Notes under the pieces: generated by a model
Told to the model about the DNA's origin: nothing
Seen by the model: only the letters and a program-made list of their open reading frames with translations
Databases searched by the model: none
Assembly: GCA_000482145.1 (NCBI GenBank)
Contig: AUXH01000008.1
Coordinates: 1 to 64,000 of the forward strand
Direction: 5' to 3'
Source of the DNA: Strigomonas culicis
Lineage: Eukaryota; Euglenozoa; Kinetoplastea; Trypanosomatida; Trypanosomatidae
DNA length: 64,000 bases
Program-made: the position numbers and the translations under genes
Shown here: piece after piece, positions 11,901 to 20,144 of the stretch
How the letters are laid out: every line of letters starts with the position of its first letter
How positions within the stretch are numbered: the first letter of the stretch is position 1

Positions 11901-14900
11901 GTACATGCGCTGCTGCCCAACAACACGTGCCGCACGCACGAGGTGATCGGCGTGTACGTCGAAAAGAGTGGGCCGGAAGAGGAGAACCACGGCGTGTCGC
12001 TGGAGGTCACGGCGCACCCCGCCACGCCCGGCATCGCGTGCGATCTCACGAACAGCGCGGATATCGAGACCATCTTCGAGGAGCAGCAGGTTGTGTATCG
12101 GCTGGACCAGTTCGACCGCAGCACGCGCGCCTACGGCAAGGAGGATCGCACCTTCTCCTTCGGCACCGTGCTGGTGGGGCAGGCCGAGGAGGAGCGCTTC
12201 CGCATCGCGAACAGCAGCTCGCTGCCCAGCTCCGTGACGCTGCAGCTGATGGGCGGCGGCGGCGGCGCGGCCGCGGCGCCCGCGAAGGTCAGCAAGCAGG
12301 CCATCGTCGACAGCTTCGAGATGGTGAAGGAGGACATGGACGGCACGCCGTACCAGCTCAAGTTCGTGCTGCCGCCCTACGAGGGCCGCTTCGTCACGGT
12401 GCGCTTCACGCCGTCCACGCTGCAGCACTACGCCGCGCGCGTCGTCGCGCACGTGGACAACGGCACGGACCCAAAGACGAACGCCCTCACCTTTCAGCTG
12501 AAGGGCGAAGGCACCCTGCCGAACGTGGAGTACGTGCTGCCGCCGCCGCTCTTTGTGGACTACGGGCTGACATCGGGTCCCGCCAGTGCGTCCCCGGCGG
12601 AGGTAACGAAGAGCACGAAGGGCAGCCGGTCGAAGGACAAGAAGAACAGCAGCATGTTGTTGTCCAACATGAGCTTCGGGCCCGCGGCCACAACGACGCA
12701 GAGCGCGGCGCCGCCCCCGAACACGGTGCAGCTGCCGCTTACCCTGGTGGGCACGACGAGCACCCGCGCCTTCACGGTGCGCAACACAGGCACGCTGGCC
12801 GCGCACGTGTGCCTGTCCATTCTCTCCGAAGGGGACGATAATGACGGGTTGATTGTGGAGCGGCGGGAAGAGGACGTCACCATCATGCCGGACTCGCAGG
12901 AGGAGTTCCGCATCACGTACACGCCGACGCGGGTGGGCAAGTCGACCATACGGCTGCGCGCCACGCTGCGACACAACCCGTTCGAGAACAAGGAGCTGAA
13001 CATCGAGGCGGAAAGCTTCGCACAGGCCATCTCCTTCGAGAACATCGAGCCCGCGTACCCCGACCTGCTGAACCTCGGCTCCTGCTATCCGAACGTGGAG
13101 AAGACCTACACGTTCGACATGCGCAACAACTCGGCGCACAACGTGCGCTACGAGTGGCAGGCGGACACCACGAACACATGCAGCGTCGAGTTTGTGCCGC
13201 GCATGGGCCACCTCGGCCCCGGCGCCGCAAGGCCCGTCACGGTGCATCTCACGCGCGGCGACGCGAACGCGGCGCGGCACGTCGCGCAGACGACGGTGCA
13301 GGTGCAGTCCGTCGAGCTCATGTCCGAGGCGCAGTGGGACAGCACGATGGTGGACCAGAAGTGGATTGTCGTGAACGACGGCCCGGACCGGCAGCTGTAC
13401 GGCTCGACCGGGCGGCGCAACCTGAAGAAGGTGATGGAGCCCGTGGCGGAGCCGCCGTACCGCGTGCTGGAGCACCTCTCCGTCGCGCAGCGGCTGCTGC
13501 TCGCCTACACGTGCGACTCGCCCACCTACGAGCTCTCCCTCGTGGACACGGAGAACGAGGGCCGCGTCGTTGCCCAATTTGAGAGCATCGCCTTCCCCAC
13601 GACGAAGATGTTCCAGCGGCGGGTCGTGACGCTCCGCGTGAAGAACACGGGCACCGTGGCGCTGCCGTACGAGATGATCGTCGAGGCGGCGGCCGGCAGC
13701 AGCGGGGTGGCGGAGTCACCGCGTACGGCCGGCGCGTCGCCGGATGCGGAAGGAGCGATAGAAAGCGGAACGCTCCGGGAGGGCAGCTTCTTGCCCGTCG
13801 GCAGTGACTTCGAGGTGGAGCCGGATACGGCGGGGAGCATCGCGGTCGACGCGGAGAAGGACTTCTCGATTGTCTTCTCCCCGCACGCGAGTGGCCCGGC
13901 CGCGCCCATGTCGCTCCTGTGCTACTTCCCGCACGTGGCGGAGCTGGCGCAGCGGCGCGTCCCGCTCCTCGGGTCGGGCGAGTGTCCGCTGGTGCATGTG
14001 CAGGTGCCGCCCAGCGCCTACCTGAGCCTCCGCATCGACGGCGAGGCGGGCCCGTCCGTCAACCCCGACTCGACCGTGCTCGAGTTCCTCACCCGCGGCC
14101 TGCACACGCAAGTCGCGACGCGGTTTCAAGTGTACAACCCCACGGCGAGCCCCTACAACTTCCTGTGGTCGGACAAGTCGTTGAGCGAGTCGCTGTCGCC
14201 GTTCCAGTGCCTGACGCCGAGCGGGACGGTGGCCGCCGGGCGCTCCGTGGAGATGGCGTTCGAGTTCATCGGCGAGACGCTGGGCGTGCGCGAACGCGAG
14301 TGGTCCCTGAGCATCGTCGGCAAGGACGTGACGATCCCCTTCCTGCTCGTCGGCAGGACGGTCGACCCGCACGTGTTCTTCAACAGCACCAAGATCCAGT
14401 TCGGCAATGTGAACCTGGGCGGCAAGGTGGAGAAGATCATCTGGCTCGAGAACCGCGACGACGTGCCCTCCACCTTCACCTTCAATAAAGGAGACTTGAA
14501 GGTGATGAACTCCTTCCTCGGCGTGAGGCCGGCCAGCGGCACGGTGGGGCCCAGGGAGAAGCTGCCCATCACGATCAGCTTTGTGCCGCAGGACGAGATG
14601 GTGTACAACATCCCGCTCGCGTGCCAGGTGAAGAAGGCGAGCACGCCGCTGACGCTCAACGTGAAGGGCGCCGGCGCCTCCGTGCACGAGAGTTTGGTGC
14701 TGGAGCCGTCGAAGGGGCACCCGAACCCGATCCCCGTGCTCAAGGACCAGATACTGACGGTCAACCTCGGCCGCGTTCAGGTGGACGAGCGCGTGACGCG
14801 CACCTTCATTCTGTCGAACGACGGGCAGAGCGCGTTCGACTACAGCGTGACGGCGCCGGAGCGGCGCTACGTGACGATCGAGGGCGCCACCGGGTCCGTG

Positions 14901-17606
14901 GCGGCGATGAGCCGCGCCGTCATCACGCTCTCGTACAGCCCGACGGCGGAGGAGAGGCTGCGCCAGTTCCGCATGCAGTTCCGCATTGGTGGCAAGCTGA
15001 GCTACCAGGTGGGCGTGCAGGCGTCGACCTACGTGCCCAAGCTGCAGCTGAGCTTCGAGCGCTACGACTTCGGTCCGCGCTTCGTCGGCGGCTTCACGAT
15101 GACCAGTGTCGCCGGCGGCGGCAGCAGTGAGATCAGCACGGTGCTCTCCATTGTCAATCTGGACAAGGAGGACGTGAACGTGGAGTGTGGCATGTCGGAG
15201 GGAACCGAGTGGTGCACCTTGAGCCACACGAACTTCGTCGCCAAGTCGAACGGCACCAACGAGGTGAGGATCACCTTCCACCCGGACGATGTGCGCGTCT
15301 ACACCGACAAGCTGCGCCTGCTGCTGAACGGCGCCTACCCCGTCTTCGTCTCCATCACCGGCGAGGGCGTGCACCCGCACGTGGAGATTGTGAACCGCTT
15401 CGCCAAGTTCGGTGTTGTGCGCGTGGGCGAGCGCCGCGACGTGGAGCTGCGCCTCAAGTGCGCCAGCCGCATCCCCACGCCCATCTCCTTCATGGGCTGC
15501 CTTCCGGAGGACCTGCTGAAGCGTGGCGTGAGCATCGGGCTCGTGCAGCTGTCCACCGTCCTGAAGCCGCGCGAGGTGCGCAACATCACGCTCTCCTTCA
15601 AGCCCCCCAAGCGCATGGGCGAGTTCCAGCGCGAGGTGAAGATGCTGGTGTGCGGCCGCGAGCAGCCATTCGCGATGATCTCCGGCGCCTGCGAGGACGC
15701 TGAGACGCGGCTCGACACGAACATGCTCGTCTTCAGCGACGTCGTCATGGGCTCGAGTGTGACGCGCCGCGTGATGATCATGAACACCGGCGACATCGCG
15801 CAGAAGTTCTCCTGGCGCCACATCCCCAGCACGGGCGAGCTCACCGTCAACCCGGTGTCCGGCTTCATCCAGGCGCACACGGATCTGGCGTGTGACTTTG
15901 TGTACCGCCCGAGCTCCGCGGCGAGTGCCGTGAACCAGAAGGTGATGCTGGAGCTCGAGTGCGCGCCGCCCTTGACGCTGCACGTGGAGGCGGGCGGCAT
16001 GTCGCGGCCGCCACCGAAGGAGACGGTTCACTTCAACTGCCGTGCTCGGCAGGTCGATACGCAGAGGGTCGTGTTGGAGAACCCGTCCGCGCAGAGCTGG
16101 ACCTTCACACCGGTGGTGGACAACAGCCTGTGGTCGGCGCCGTCCTCCATCACGATCAAGCCCAAGGCGAAGGGGGAGGTGGAGCTGCAGTACGCGCCCA
16201 TGCGGGAAACGAAAAAGGAAAAGGACGTGGGCACGCTCTTTATTGCGCAGCAGGAAGGGTGCGGCATCACCTACCAGCTGGAGGGCACTGCCGAGGCGGC
16301 AGGGCCGTCGGCGCCGGTGCGGGAGATCGATCTCGTGACAAACGCCGCACAGACGGTGAACTTCCCCGTGAGCAACTGGTCGTCCACGCCGACGAACTTC
16401 ACGCGCGTTATCGAATGGACGTCGCCGCCGAACCTAGACCCGGGCCTCATCACGGTGAAGGGCTCTGCCTCGATTGACGTCCCGGCGCAGTCCGCTGGGG
16501 AAAACAGCGTCAGTTTCCAGTGCATGAAGGAGGGGCAGTACCGCGGCGTCGTGCGTTTCAACTGCAACAGCAACCCGGACCTCAACCAGTACTACGAGCT
16601 GCAGCTGAAGGTGGCCACGGTGGTGGCTTCCGCCGCCGTGGCGGCCGTCATGGAGGTGCGCGGGCCGGCGCGTGTGCGGACGACAGCGAACATCCCGATC
16701 GGCAACCCGCTCAGCAAGCCGCTCCACGTCACGTGCAAGCTCGATGGTCCGCCGGAGAGCCTAGGCAGCCTGGTGGTGCCGAGCAGCATTATGGTGCCCC
16801 CGAAGAACGCCGTGAACCTCGGCATCGAGTTCATGCCACTCGTGCACAGGGCGTACGCGCCGGTGAAGGTGCTGCTGACGTGCCCCGACTTGGACGCCTC
16901 GACCTACACGCTGAACCTGCAGAGCACCCCGGCGCCGGCGGAACGCCTGACGCGCATCACGTGTCCGCTGGGGCAGCAGACGCACTTCACGCTCACCTTC
17001 ACGCACCACACGAAGACCGCGACGGAGTTCGCCATCAAGGTCATCGGCGACGCCGCGGGTGCCAGCATGTCCACGGCCACCAAGGGCAGCCCCGTGCCCT
17101 CGCTCTCCCGCGCGCCCAACCAGTCCGCCACGGTAAAGGCAACGCCCATCACCAACGCGCGCGGCCAAGAGCTGTCCGCCGAGTTCATCTTTGAGCCGCG
17201 CGCGCTCGGCGTGACGAAGGACGTGATCGAGTTTGTGTCGCCCCTCGGCGGCACCTTCACCTTCCCGATCCTCACGACGTGTGTCGCGCCGCAGCCGCTG
17301 GGTCCCTTCCAGCTGCACTCCGGTCAGAACCTGCAGCTGCCATTCCGGAACGTCTTCACCGAGACCCTCGTCGTGCAGGTCACGAGCGACTCGCCCTTCT
17401 TCACAGTCGGTAAGAAGACGGAGAACATCGCCGCGAAGAAGGTGGTCAACATTGCGGTGCAGTGCAAGATGGGCGATGCGAAGGAGGAGCAGGTGCCCGA
17501 GATGGTGTTTGGCAAGCTCATGATCAGCTCCACCATTCCTGGTGAGAAGACGCCAGTCGAGTGGATTTACTACCTCGAGGGAACACGAGATGCGAAGAAG
17601 AAGTAA
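2940..17606 (+). CDS. HYDIN-family axonemal central-pair protein with adenylate-kinase-like domain
   Basis: 4888 aa in one open frame, close to the roughly 5100 aa of human HYDIN. HYDIN builds the C2b projection of the central pair and is needed for flagellar motility. The sequence is an array of ASH/MSP-type beta-sandwich repeats with recurring LDFG-type starts, for example near residues 533 (LDFGNVSYNFW), 1229 (LDFGVMQYYD), 1617 (LDFGGVFLG), 2778 (INFGLAHVGD), 2897 (LDFGSCFYNQ), 3819 (IQFGNVNLGG) and 4263 (LVFSDVVMG). An adenylate-kinase-like domain is inserted at about 1890-2270: P-loop GPPHSGKT at 1908-1915, then a Pro/Ala-rich loop, then a second core motif FVVDGLRC near 2099 and a Lys/Glu-rich helical stretch. 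Human HYDIN has an ADK-like domain in the middle too. Low-complexity Lys/Ala/Ser linkers occur at about 1395-1470 and 1840-1900. Start is ATG 2940; the N-terminus is Lys/Ala/Thr-rich. Confidence 0.95.
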   Translation: MPPKTKASTLTGKKEVLAKTATTAGGKKAAKDKSVPPFSQTAFPSSQVVPLALLESTYKNTLHPTTVMPTMTIDGSVAAFEWTPRELVFASFVPNTTVEMKLTFRNKTKDNQFLSVSRPTSSFFSLTAPSGSLTTQKVAPGLAVAYKVLFSPIEQTEYVCDLIAKTEKEEYRIPVIAYPKQASLKLPEQFLLEGCPVKVTTSKPLFLCNECTEPCVWRAVLPDPALQDVIELSPDFGTIEPGGAVQPIEIRCTPLSLQPVSGAIRFLLGPEGDMVQELPIHYNVVELMGKVRLDTQQLRFEDSYVTAESQRTVTLMNDSDDTLHFCWKSKSRSLTEEGASAERGSLLPPPKDAGAALVPFDDDVFSIEPAQGSLYGRGEKHFTVTFCPQVAMASTVTAFLDVTGVHQPLPLQISGCGVGPQCQLEFDRLNIGDIYLNALHEYEVELENVGCIEARYTVLAAESLMGQKFTFSPSSGALAPSESVVLKVTLKSDLIGVLNEIFHIHLHGSLQDLTLQFKGRVVGPSFQFNVDELDFGNVSYNFWHSRTVKMSNTGQVPMNYNLRLAPGSGIPEDEFLITPSSGVIPPMSAESILVDFLANRPGEYDTALLVDIEDVGEAVDSLPVKAACLVPTLKLATNHVSYGSCFIRNEYTMNIEVCNDTALTGKFELALVDRGSVEGVVGVHIGNTDEGTSIEIIEPRTTVQVPVTLTLLAVGEHSFSLCMRSLGSTATRPTILLTAVGCGPIVEVQPPLIAFGQAAVLQEAERALALRNTSPIEARYTVSVARAALLSPGAVDGDMDGTSNSTKKARGDVTTSVFRVEPEGGVIEPFGETSLRIFARPDEACPFTSDLVVTIQYSEGSLAPVPLKVTGVGFALVPEESMEDIQFGDVFTDTRIFKNITVHNKGRRDQELQWQNVRGAKVKEGAPPITFTIRPERTIIPPRGNVVFTVEGFTNTVGVLSDSFALKQCGTFKEVLRSKVTANFVDPLLQYSARSLAFQYVEPYTGEGGVAPPNVTLQSLRMKNVTSKELQIVLKIQSSRSPFSLEGPLERTIASGETVVVGVKFNPAYSSESVSHHVKHSLLVTFVNHSHTDTLTLSAHLVFPELTVAAPGGVIDFGAIIKDTEAHRSFSLVNPSKELPAVFEWKMLTDAPEAGEGPAEPDAVKRFDLVPFKGVIQPGGTQEMEATFYGAVGKSERTAVCQVKGGPAYNLRLVGAAGDVSVAYDKTTLDFGVMQYYDQATRSITITNSSRVAVDFSVDTHSIKSLGRVVVSPTEGVLKDKVHIKVSFTPQMPDISREHFFIHVGHFDPQRIDIIGRGVMNSFTLSSTDPLVRVQRVGDNTYAQALCNLQEKEAKEPVVPYAKCINEEITDLPKYADPVAMEAERLSFCHALDVLQSSPAFLQKGKKPVRAAPTAPSPTMSLPDNAASTDAPNLSEANAPVKALPALRLTVPPAPVVKDGPPRRTLRRNSTSAKGSTKFILARYVVEFGNMTRNDIRKTKLNLTNTCTAPLTLMLDSKELSRLPIQVNPVKIPQLQSMGDTELEITLDARPPAEPQESTPGVVKRSARSPEDMPQKVEFGDNVFEFAVDIKGGPVIVVECHCFVATPSLNLSTTKLDFGGVFLGQVKVMPLTLTNEQRVPCDWRLTWLKDGKTETSRVVTSPVFTTTGSRSGSFKVPEADHRSFPFWVSTDHGTLPAQESTTVEVFFGPLLSEDFAPKLRFRFVNNAKSHDVVCCGSAKMYNVKLSTSGLEFPVICPYQVAHETVKITNEEDVEVEVFSYNLDSKHAEEVGFLQRALRAKPTKQLFYTTRVAGQMLPDEVLESVYKELSHEMHELKFMPALHSGSPTGEAQNTEAAAAANKANKRSTSSAKNSKSNSRRVSSSPGINGGAVVDAKPATTTPPVVLLFGPPHSGKTTCARQLIESSVCEPLDWDELLDAEMHRDSAYGDVLRSAKEIVMDAEPPLQSGPRGPRLELPNQPKDPFAVPALEALLGPRGAAPAVALAPNPFEPRQANLALRAPTTQECSTSRASSPTPSMGETVNSDGGSSQGEQAPTVSPADPKMLLCIVKTLFKNALQKRSKQQQEPPTAASKAARPYGFVVDGLRCLLLRDELALLKMVKEVCAELNVPLHLVSLAVSETTVGLRHALDDKNLWSARVAAASVDALSEEQYELCTDLERDMYNRRLKYYNDCRRELQRAEKLVEKFEATLTQQKTEGTLASVQECLEKEYEAQAGQEEAKGNKKSGKNDKVAVAGAPSSPPKSPMRKAEATSISPMEAFKRFYKELLVFQGSQVVAAPPPSKARGAASPPDSARVPDGRIRTILANQSELSMVSAIKELLVPCVVGTAEGDEGCDISESVSTSRPVHFAQELDQRDERLEPFRMESHLGLWSFVDAQRLRLLRRPNVPFVRFFSEVEREAPAATKLSRGSVKGGAAKTAPTTRSIEEVTRWTIPPKSSILVTVEFCCDHDGTHACLAEFGVVGTLQVVPLEVFVHVALPDICRDDKKIFPNTRPRLTLGKQPSKVFLTAKKLYDFGPLLIPLPVPKQRKSLQASPVQNQPGNRSSSFHVGGDSTREVLTFTNTGFAVTEVTLSFEKEKDNPFSVSPNRFTLAASASQQVILHANPDVVGEMTNDLIAFVKDNPLPWHVHVRCIGTRPSLTFDGGVKELEVDLGRSVVNRANEKSITLFNTSSLPIRWELLGLDKLPAEIRLSDTKGVIDDNGVQPLMMQFFPTNTCLHNIQLQVQVSDAGMPELVYETLPLTLKAEGHDVVLEWTREINFGLAHVGDSVTETFRILNKSPYDVGFQIRVPKKLQSMISVSPSVGTVRGLIGHKEAAIVNVDVVAHFAKEGDIPKRLGLLEVAFFSPEKQELLYPLQAVPMTGEAWYTKFMLKPTSGLDFGSCFYNQRKDSSFDIQNTGQFPITYHLFNFKDGFTPAAAPISPHKEEASAAPKKSRANKTGDTDLALGCFTALPATGIVPVGESQTVMVHALLPNNTCRTHEVIGVYVEKSGPEEENHGVSLEVTAHPATPGIACDLTNSADIETIFEEQQVVYRLDQFDRSTRAYGKEDRTFSFGTVLVGQAEEERFRIANSSSLPSSVTLQLMGGGGGAAAAPAKVSKQAIVDSFEMVKEDMDGTPYQLKFVLPPYEGRFVTVRFTPSTLQHYAARVVAHVDNGTDPKTNALTFQLKGEGTLPNVEYVLPPPLFVDYGLTSGPASASPAEVTKSTKGSRSKDKKNSSMLLSNMSFGPAATTTQSAAPPPNTVQLPLTLVGTTSTRAFTVRNTGTLAAHVCLSILSEGDDNDGLIVERREEDVTIMPDSQEEFRITYTPTRVGKSTIRLRATLRHNPFENKELNIEAESFAQAISFENIEPAYPDLLNLGSCYPNVEKTYTFDMRNNSAHNVRYEWQADTTNTCSVEFVPRMGHLGPGAARPVTVHLTRGDANAARHVAQTTVQVQSVELMSEAQWDSTMVDQKWIVVNDGPDRQLYGSTGRRNLKKVMEPVAEPPYRVLEHLSVAQRLLLAYTCDSPTYELSLVDTENEGRVVAQFESIAFPTTKMFQRRVVTLRVKNTGTVALPYEMIVEAAAGSSGVAESPRTAGASPDAEGAIESGTLREGSFLPVGSDFEVEPDTAGSIAVDAEKDFSIVFSPHASGPAAPMSLLCYFPHVAELAQRRVPLLGSGECPLVHVQVPPSAYLSLRIDGEAGPSVNPDSTVLEFLTRGLHTQVATRFQVYNPTASPYNFLWSDKSLSESLSPFQCLTPSGTVAAGRSVEMAFEFIGETLGVREREWSLSIVGKDVTIPFLLVGRTVDPHVFFNSTKIQFGNVNLGGKVEKIIWLENRDDVPSTFTFNKGDLKVMNSFLGVRPASGTVGPREKLPITISFVPQDEMVYNIPLACQVKKASTPLTLNVKGAGASVHESLVLEPSKGHPNPIPVLKDQILTVNLGRVQVDERVTRTFILSNDGQSAFDYSVTAPERRYVTIEGATGSVAAMSRAVITLSYSPTAEERLRQFRMQFRIGGKLSYQVGVQASTYVPKLQLSFERYDFGPRFVGGFTMTSVAGGGSSEISTVLSIVNLDKEDVNVECGMSEGTEWCTLSHTNFVAKSNGTNEVRITFHPDDVRVYTDKLRLLLNGAYPVFVSITGEGVHPHVEIVNRFAKFGVVRVGERRDVELRLKCASRIPTPISFMGCLPEDLLKRGVSIGLVQLSTVLKPREVRNITLSFKPPKRMGEFQREVKMLVCGREQPFAMISGACEDAETRLDTNMLVFSDVVMGSSVTRRVMIMNTGDIAQKFSWRHIPSTGELTVNPVSGFIQAHTDLACDFVYRPSSAASAVNQKVMLELECAPPLTLHVEAGGMSRPPPKETVHFNCRARQVDTQRVVLENPSAQSWTFTPVVDNSLWSAPSSITIKPKAKGEVELQYAPMRETKKEKDVGTLFIAQQEGCGITYQLEGTAEAAGPSAPVREIDLVTNAAQTVNFPVSNWSSTPTNFTRVIEWTSPPNLDPGLITVKGSASIDVPAQSAGENSVSFQCMKEGQYRGVVRFNCNSNPDLNQYYELQLKVATVVASAAVAAVMEVRGPARVRTTANIPIGNPLSKPLHVTCKLDGPPESLGSLVVPSSIMVPPKNAVNLGIEFMPLVHRAYAPVKVLLTCPDLDASTYTLNLQSTPAPAERLTRITCPLGQQTHFTLTFTHHTKTATEFAIKVIGDAAGASMSTATKGSPVPSLSRAPNQSATVKATPITNARGQELSAEFIFEPRALGVTKDVIEFVSPLGGTFTFPILTTCVAPQPLGPFQLHSGQNLQLPFRNVFTETLVVQVTSDSPFFTVGKKTENIAAKKVVNIAVQCKMGDAKEEQVPEMVFGKLMISSTIPGEKTPVEWIYYLEGTRDAKKK

Positions 17607-18130
17607 CGTGTAACCGTGAGATTTTTTTTTTGAAAGTAAACAACATGATAATAATAATAACAGTAAAGTCACAATGTATTATTTCAGATATCTATATCTT
17701 TGTTTAGAGTATGTGAGAATGAGACAGAAGAATGGGGTTTCCATTTTTTAGTGTTTAGATTTTTTTTCCTTTTTTTTTTGTTGTTTCCAACATATACGAC
17801 GGATTGTCCTGAGCGCAAACGTGGGGGCCACACTTTTGCGTGAACAAACATTTCTGTACATGTAGATATTCTATTGTATAATTTCGATGTAAATGAATTT
17901 CAAATGTTATCATAATTGAATACTAAAAGAAAAAGAACCGGACATTAGCATTCCGACGTTGGGCAAAACAGTATTAATTACTGAGCGTACAAACAGAAGA
18001 ACGTTTTTGTCTCATTATGACGTTACCTGCTATCGTCTGAGCCACAACTGTCTCTCTTCCCATCACACCTCTCCTTTATGCTTTTCTTATAAAGTTGAAG
18101 TAACACACTTTTGTTTTCCAGTTGCACCGA
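17607..18130 (+). other. AT-rich spacer with a short hairpin
   Basis: Contains T runs (17621, 17760-17780), a short inverted repeat at about 17813-17840 (CGCAAA pairing with TTTGCG, inner GTG/CAC) and a T-rich tract leading to the acceptor AG at 18120-18121. No tRNA features or snoRNA boxes are convincing. Confidence 0.5.
18106..18121 (+). promoter_or_regulatory. Putative SL acceptor for the SF3A3 gene
   Basis: A T-rich stretch ends in CCAG with AG at 18120-18121, nine nt before ATG 18131. An in-frame TTG lies between them, but ATG is the expected start, so the protein begins METGVLERIR. Confidence 0.55.
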
Positions 18131-19897
18131 ATGGAAACCGGTGTCCTAGAGCGCATTCGTGCCTTCGAGGCCGATATTGAGCGTACCGTAGACAGCATGG
18201 TGCAGCAGGAGCTGTTCCGCGAGCTCATCACCAACGATCGTCACCGCATCTTGCTAGACCACTTCAAGGTGATGCAGGCAAAGAAGATTGCCAGCACGGC
18301 GGAGAAGCTGTTGGACTTATATTTAGATGAGGATGACATCGTGGAGGTGCAGGAGGCCCCCAGCGAGGGCGCCGACGCGCTCGCGGTCGCCATGTCCGAG
18401 TTTGAAAAGAAAGTGGCCGACATTCGCGAGTACCACAGCACGTATCGCGAGCTGCCGCCCATCCGCACGACACTCGACCTACCGGACCCCAAGTTGCTCG
18501 ACACACTCTTTTCGTCCGCAGAGCGCTTTGGCCACTGCTTTGACTTGGAGCCGCACTACAACCGCTACAGCTCCTTTGTCATCACCCTCAACACGGTGGC
18601 GGCCGAGGCCAAGGCGGCCGCGGCGGCGGACGAGACGGGGGTGCAGGCGGCCCCGGGTAGCCGCAACGGGGATCTGATTTTCTACGGCCGCAACTGGGGC
18701 GCCCGGCTCGAGTACTTTCAGTTCATCCCGCAGGTGCCGACGCAGCTGATTCAGGAGATCGACGCCTTTCGCAAGATTTACGGGTTTGAGTCCTACGAGG
18801 CGTTTGTGTCGCAGCTGCTGGCCTATCTCACGGACTTCTACCACCGCGTGCACCCGCTGGACGAGGCGTCGCTGCCGCGGCTGCAGGCGGCCACGGAGCA
18901 GGAGCTGGAGGAGTACTGGTCCGAGCTGCACACCCACGCGGGCGCCATCACACTCGAGCACTACGAGGACCTGGCCACCAAGGAGGAGCTGGCGAAGCGG
19001 CGGGAGCAGAACGAGGACGAGGACGAGCTGGAGGCCCCGCGGCACCGTGCGCGCAAGCTGTCGTGCGGCCTGACAATTCCCCCACCCCTGAGGCGCTTCG
19101 TGAAAAAGTTTAGCCTGTGGCCGCTCGAGCAGCTGCAGAAGCTGCTGTCGGATGGCCACGCCGGCAAGGAGCGCGCGGGTCTGCCCCCGTCGCTGGAGGG
19201 GGTGAAGCAGGTGTGTCTGAAGGAGGCCCACGTGGCGTCGCTGCTGCAGTCACTGCTCTTCACAACTCTGCAGGAGACGGAGAAGGTGCTGCAGCGCGAC
19301 TACAGCAAGACGCTGGAGGAGATGGAGCTCGACCGCGCGCGGCAGCAGCAGGAGTTCCTTAAGTCGCTCAACGAGGTGCGGGAGCACACGGGCCGCTCGG
19401 TGGAGGGCACCATCGCGCAGGCCGCGCAGTACCACTTGGCGGCCACCCTCGGCGACTCCGAGGCCGCGGCGGAGGAGGAGGAGCGCAAGAAGGAAGCGGA
19501 GGAGGAGGAACAGCAGAAGAAGAATGTGTTCCTCGGCGACGGCGAGGAGCCGGTGGCGAAGTGGCTCGTGACACTGCAGCAGTTAGACAAGAACTTTGTG
19601 TGTGAGATCTGCGGCGGCACGGTGTACCACGGACCGAAAATATACCGCGAGCACTTTGGCTCGGAGCGCCACGCGGAGGGACTGCGCCGCCTGGGCATCA
19701 CCATGTATCTCAAGGGATACGAGGGGATCGCTACCATTCGCGAGGTGATCGAGATGCGCGACCGTGGGATGGCGGTGCCGGACGGACTGCGCAAGCGGAT
19801 GCGCGAGGACGCAGATAACGAGGAGATACAAGACGCGCAGGGCAAGGTGGTCACGACAAAGGACTACAAGCGCTTTCAGAACAAGCGGCAGCAGTGA
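18131..19897 (+). CDS. Splicing factor 3A subunit 3 (SF3a60/Prp9)
   Basis: 588 aa, against 501 in human SF3A3. A component of the U2 snRNP SF3a complex; in trypanosomatids its main work would be SL trans-splicing, as cis-introns are few. The N-terminal third has the helical SF3a60 pattern (LERIRAFEADIE, HRILLDHF near residue 40). The C-terminus holds the diagnostic matrin/U1-type zinc finger at about 490-523: CEICGGTVYHGPK, then EHFGSERHAEGLRRLGI, matching the SF3a60 CEICG...H...RH..G...LGI pattern. An acidic Glu/Lys-rich segment (about 445-475) lies just before the finger, and there is an extra charged stretch near 290-315; both account for part of the added length. Start at ATG 18131 is fixed by the nearby acceptor. 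Confidence 0.92.
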   Translation: METGVLERIRAFEADIERTVDSMVQQELFRELITNDRHRILLDHFKVMQAKKIASTAEKLLDLYLDEDDIVEVQEAPSEGADALAVAMSEFEKKVADIREYHSTYRELPPIRTTLDLPDPKLLDTLFSSAERFGHCFDLEPHYNRYSSFVITLNTVAAEAKAAAAADETGVQAAPGSRNGDLIFYGRNWGARLEYFQFIPQVPTQLIQEIDAFRKIYGFESYEAFVSQLLAYLTDFYHRVHPLDEASLPRLQAATEQELEEYWSELHTHAGAITLEHYEDLATKEELAKRREQNEDEDELEAPRHRARKLSCGLTIPPPLRRFVKKFSLWPLEQLQKLLSDGHAGKERAGLPPSLEGVKQVCLKEAHVASLLQSLLFTTLQETEKVLQRDYSKTLEEMELDRARQQQEFLKSLNEVREHTGRSVEGTIAQAAQYHLAATLGDSEAAAEEEERKKEAEEEEQQKKNVFLGDGEEPVAKWLVTLQQLDKNFVCEICGGTVYHGPKIYREHFGSERHAEGLRRLGITMYLKGYEGIATIREVIEMRDRGMAVPDGLRKRMREDADNEEIQDAQGKVVTTKDYKRFQNKRQQ

Positions 19898-20144
19898 TGG
19901 CATACTAGATACATTTTTTAAAGTAATAAAACCTAACCTAAACAAAACTGTGCGAATCGCAATGTAAGTGTACCAACAGTTTCAGCGAAAAAAAAACGAT
20001 GTACTGACACTGGGCCTTCTCTCTGTTGCTTTTGCTGTATTTTTTGTGATCATTATTTTTGTTCTTTTTTTTTTTTCATTGCTTCTCGTTTCCTAGCGCT
20101 CTAGAAAAAAAAGAGATAGCATTATACAACTCTGCGTAGCGGCC
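19898..20144 (+). other. Spacer with T14 tract and SL acceptor
   Basis: AT-rich. A long T tract at about 20065-20077 and a T/C stretch lead to CCTAG with AG at 20095-20096, 48 nt before ATG 20145. Nothing else recognised. Confidence 0.5.
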
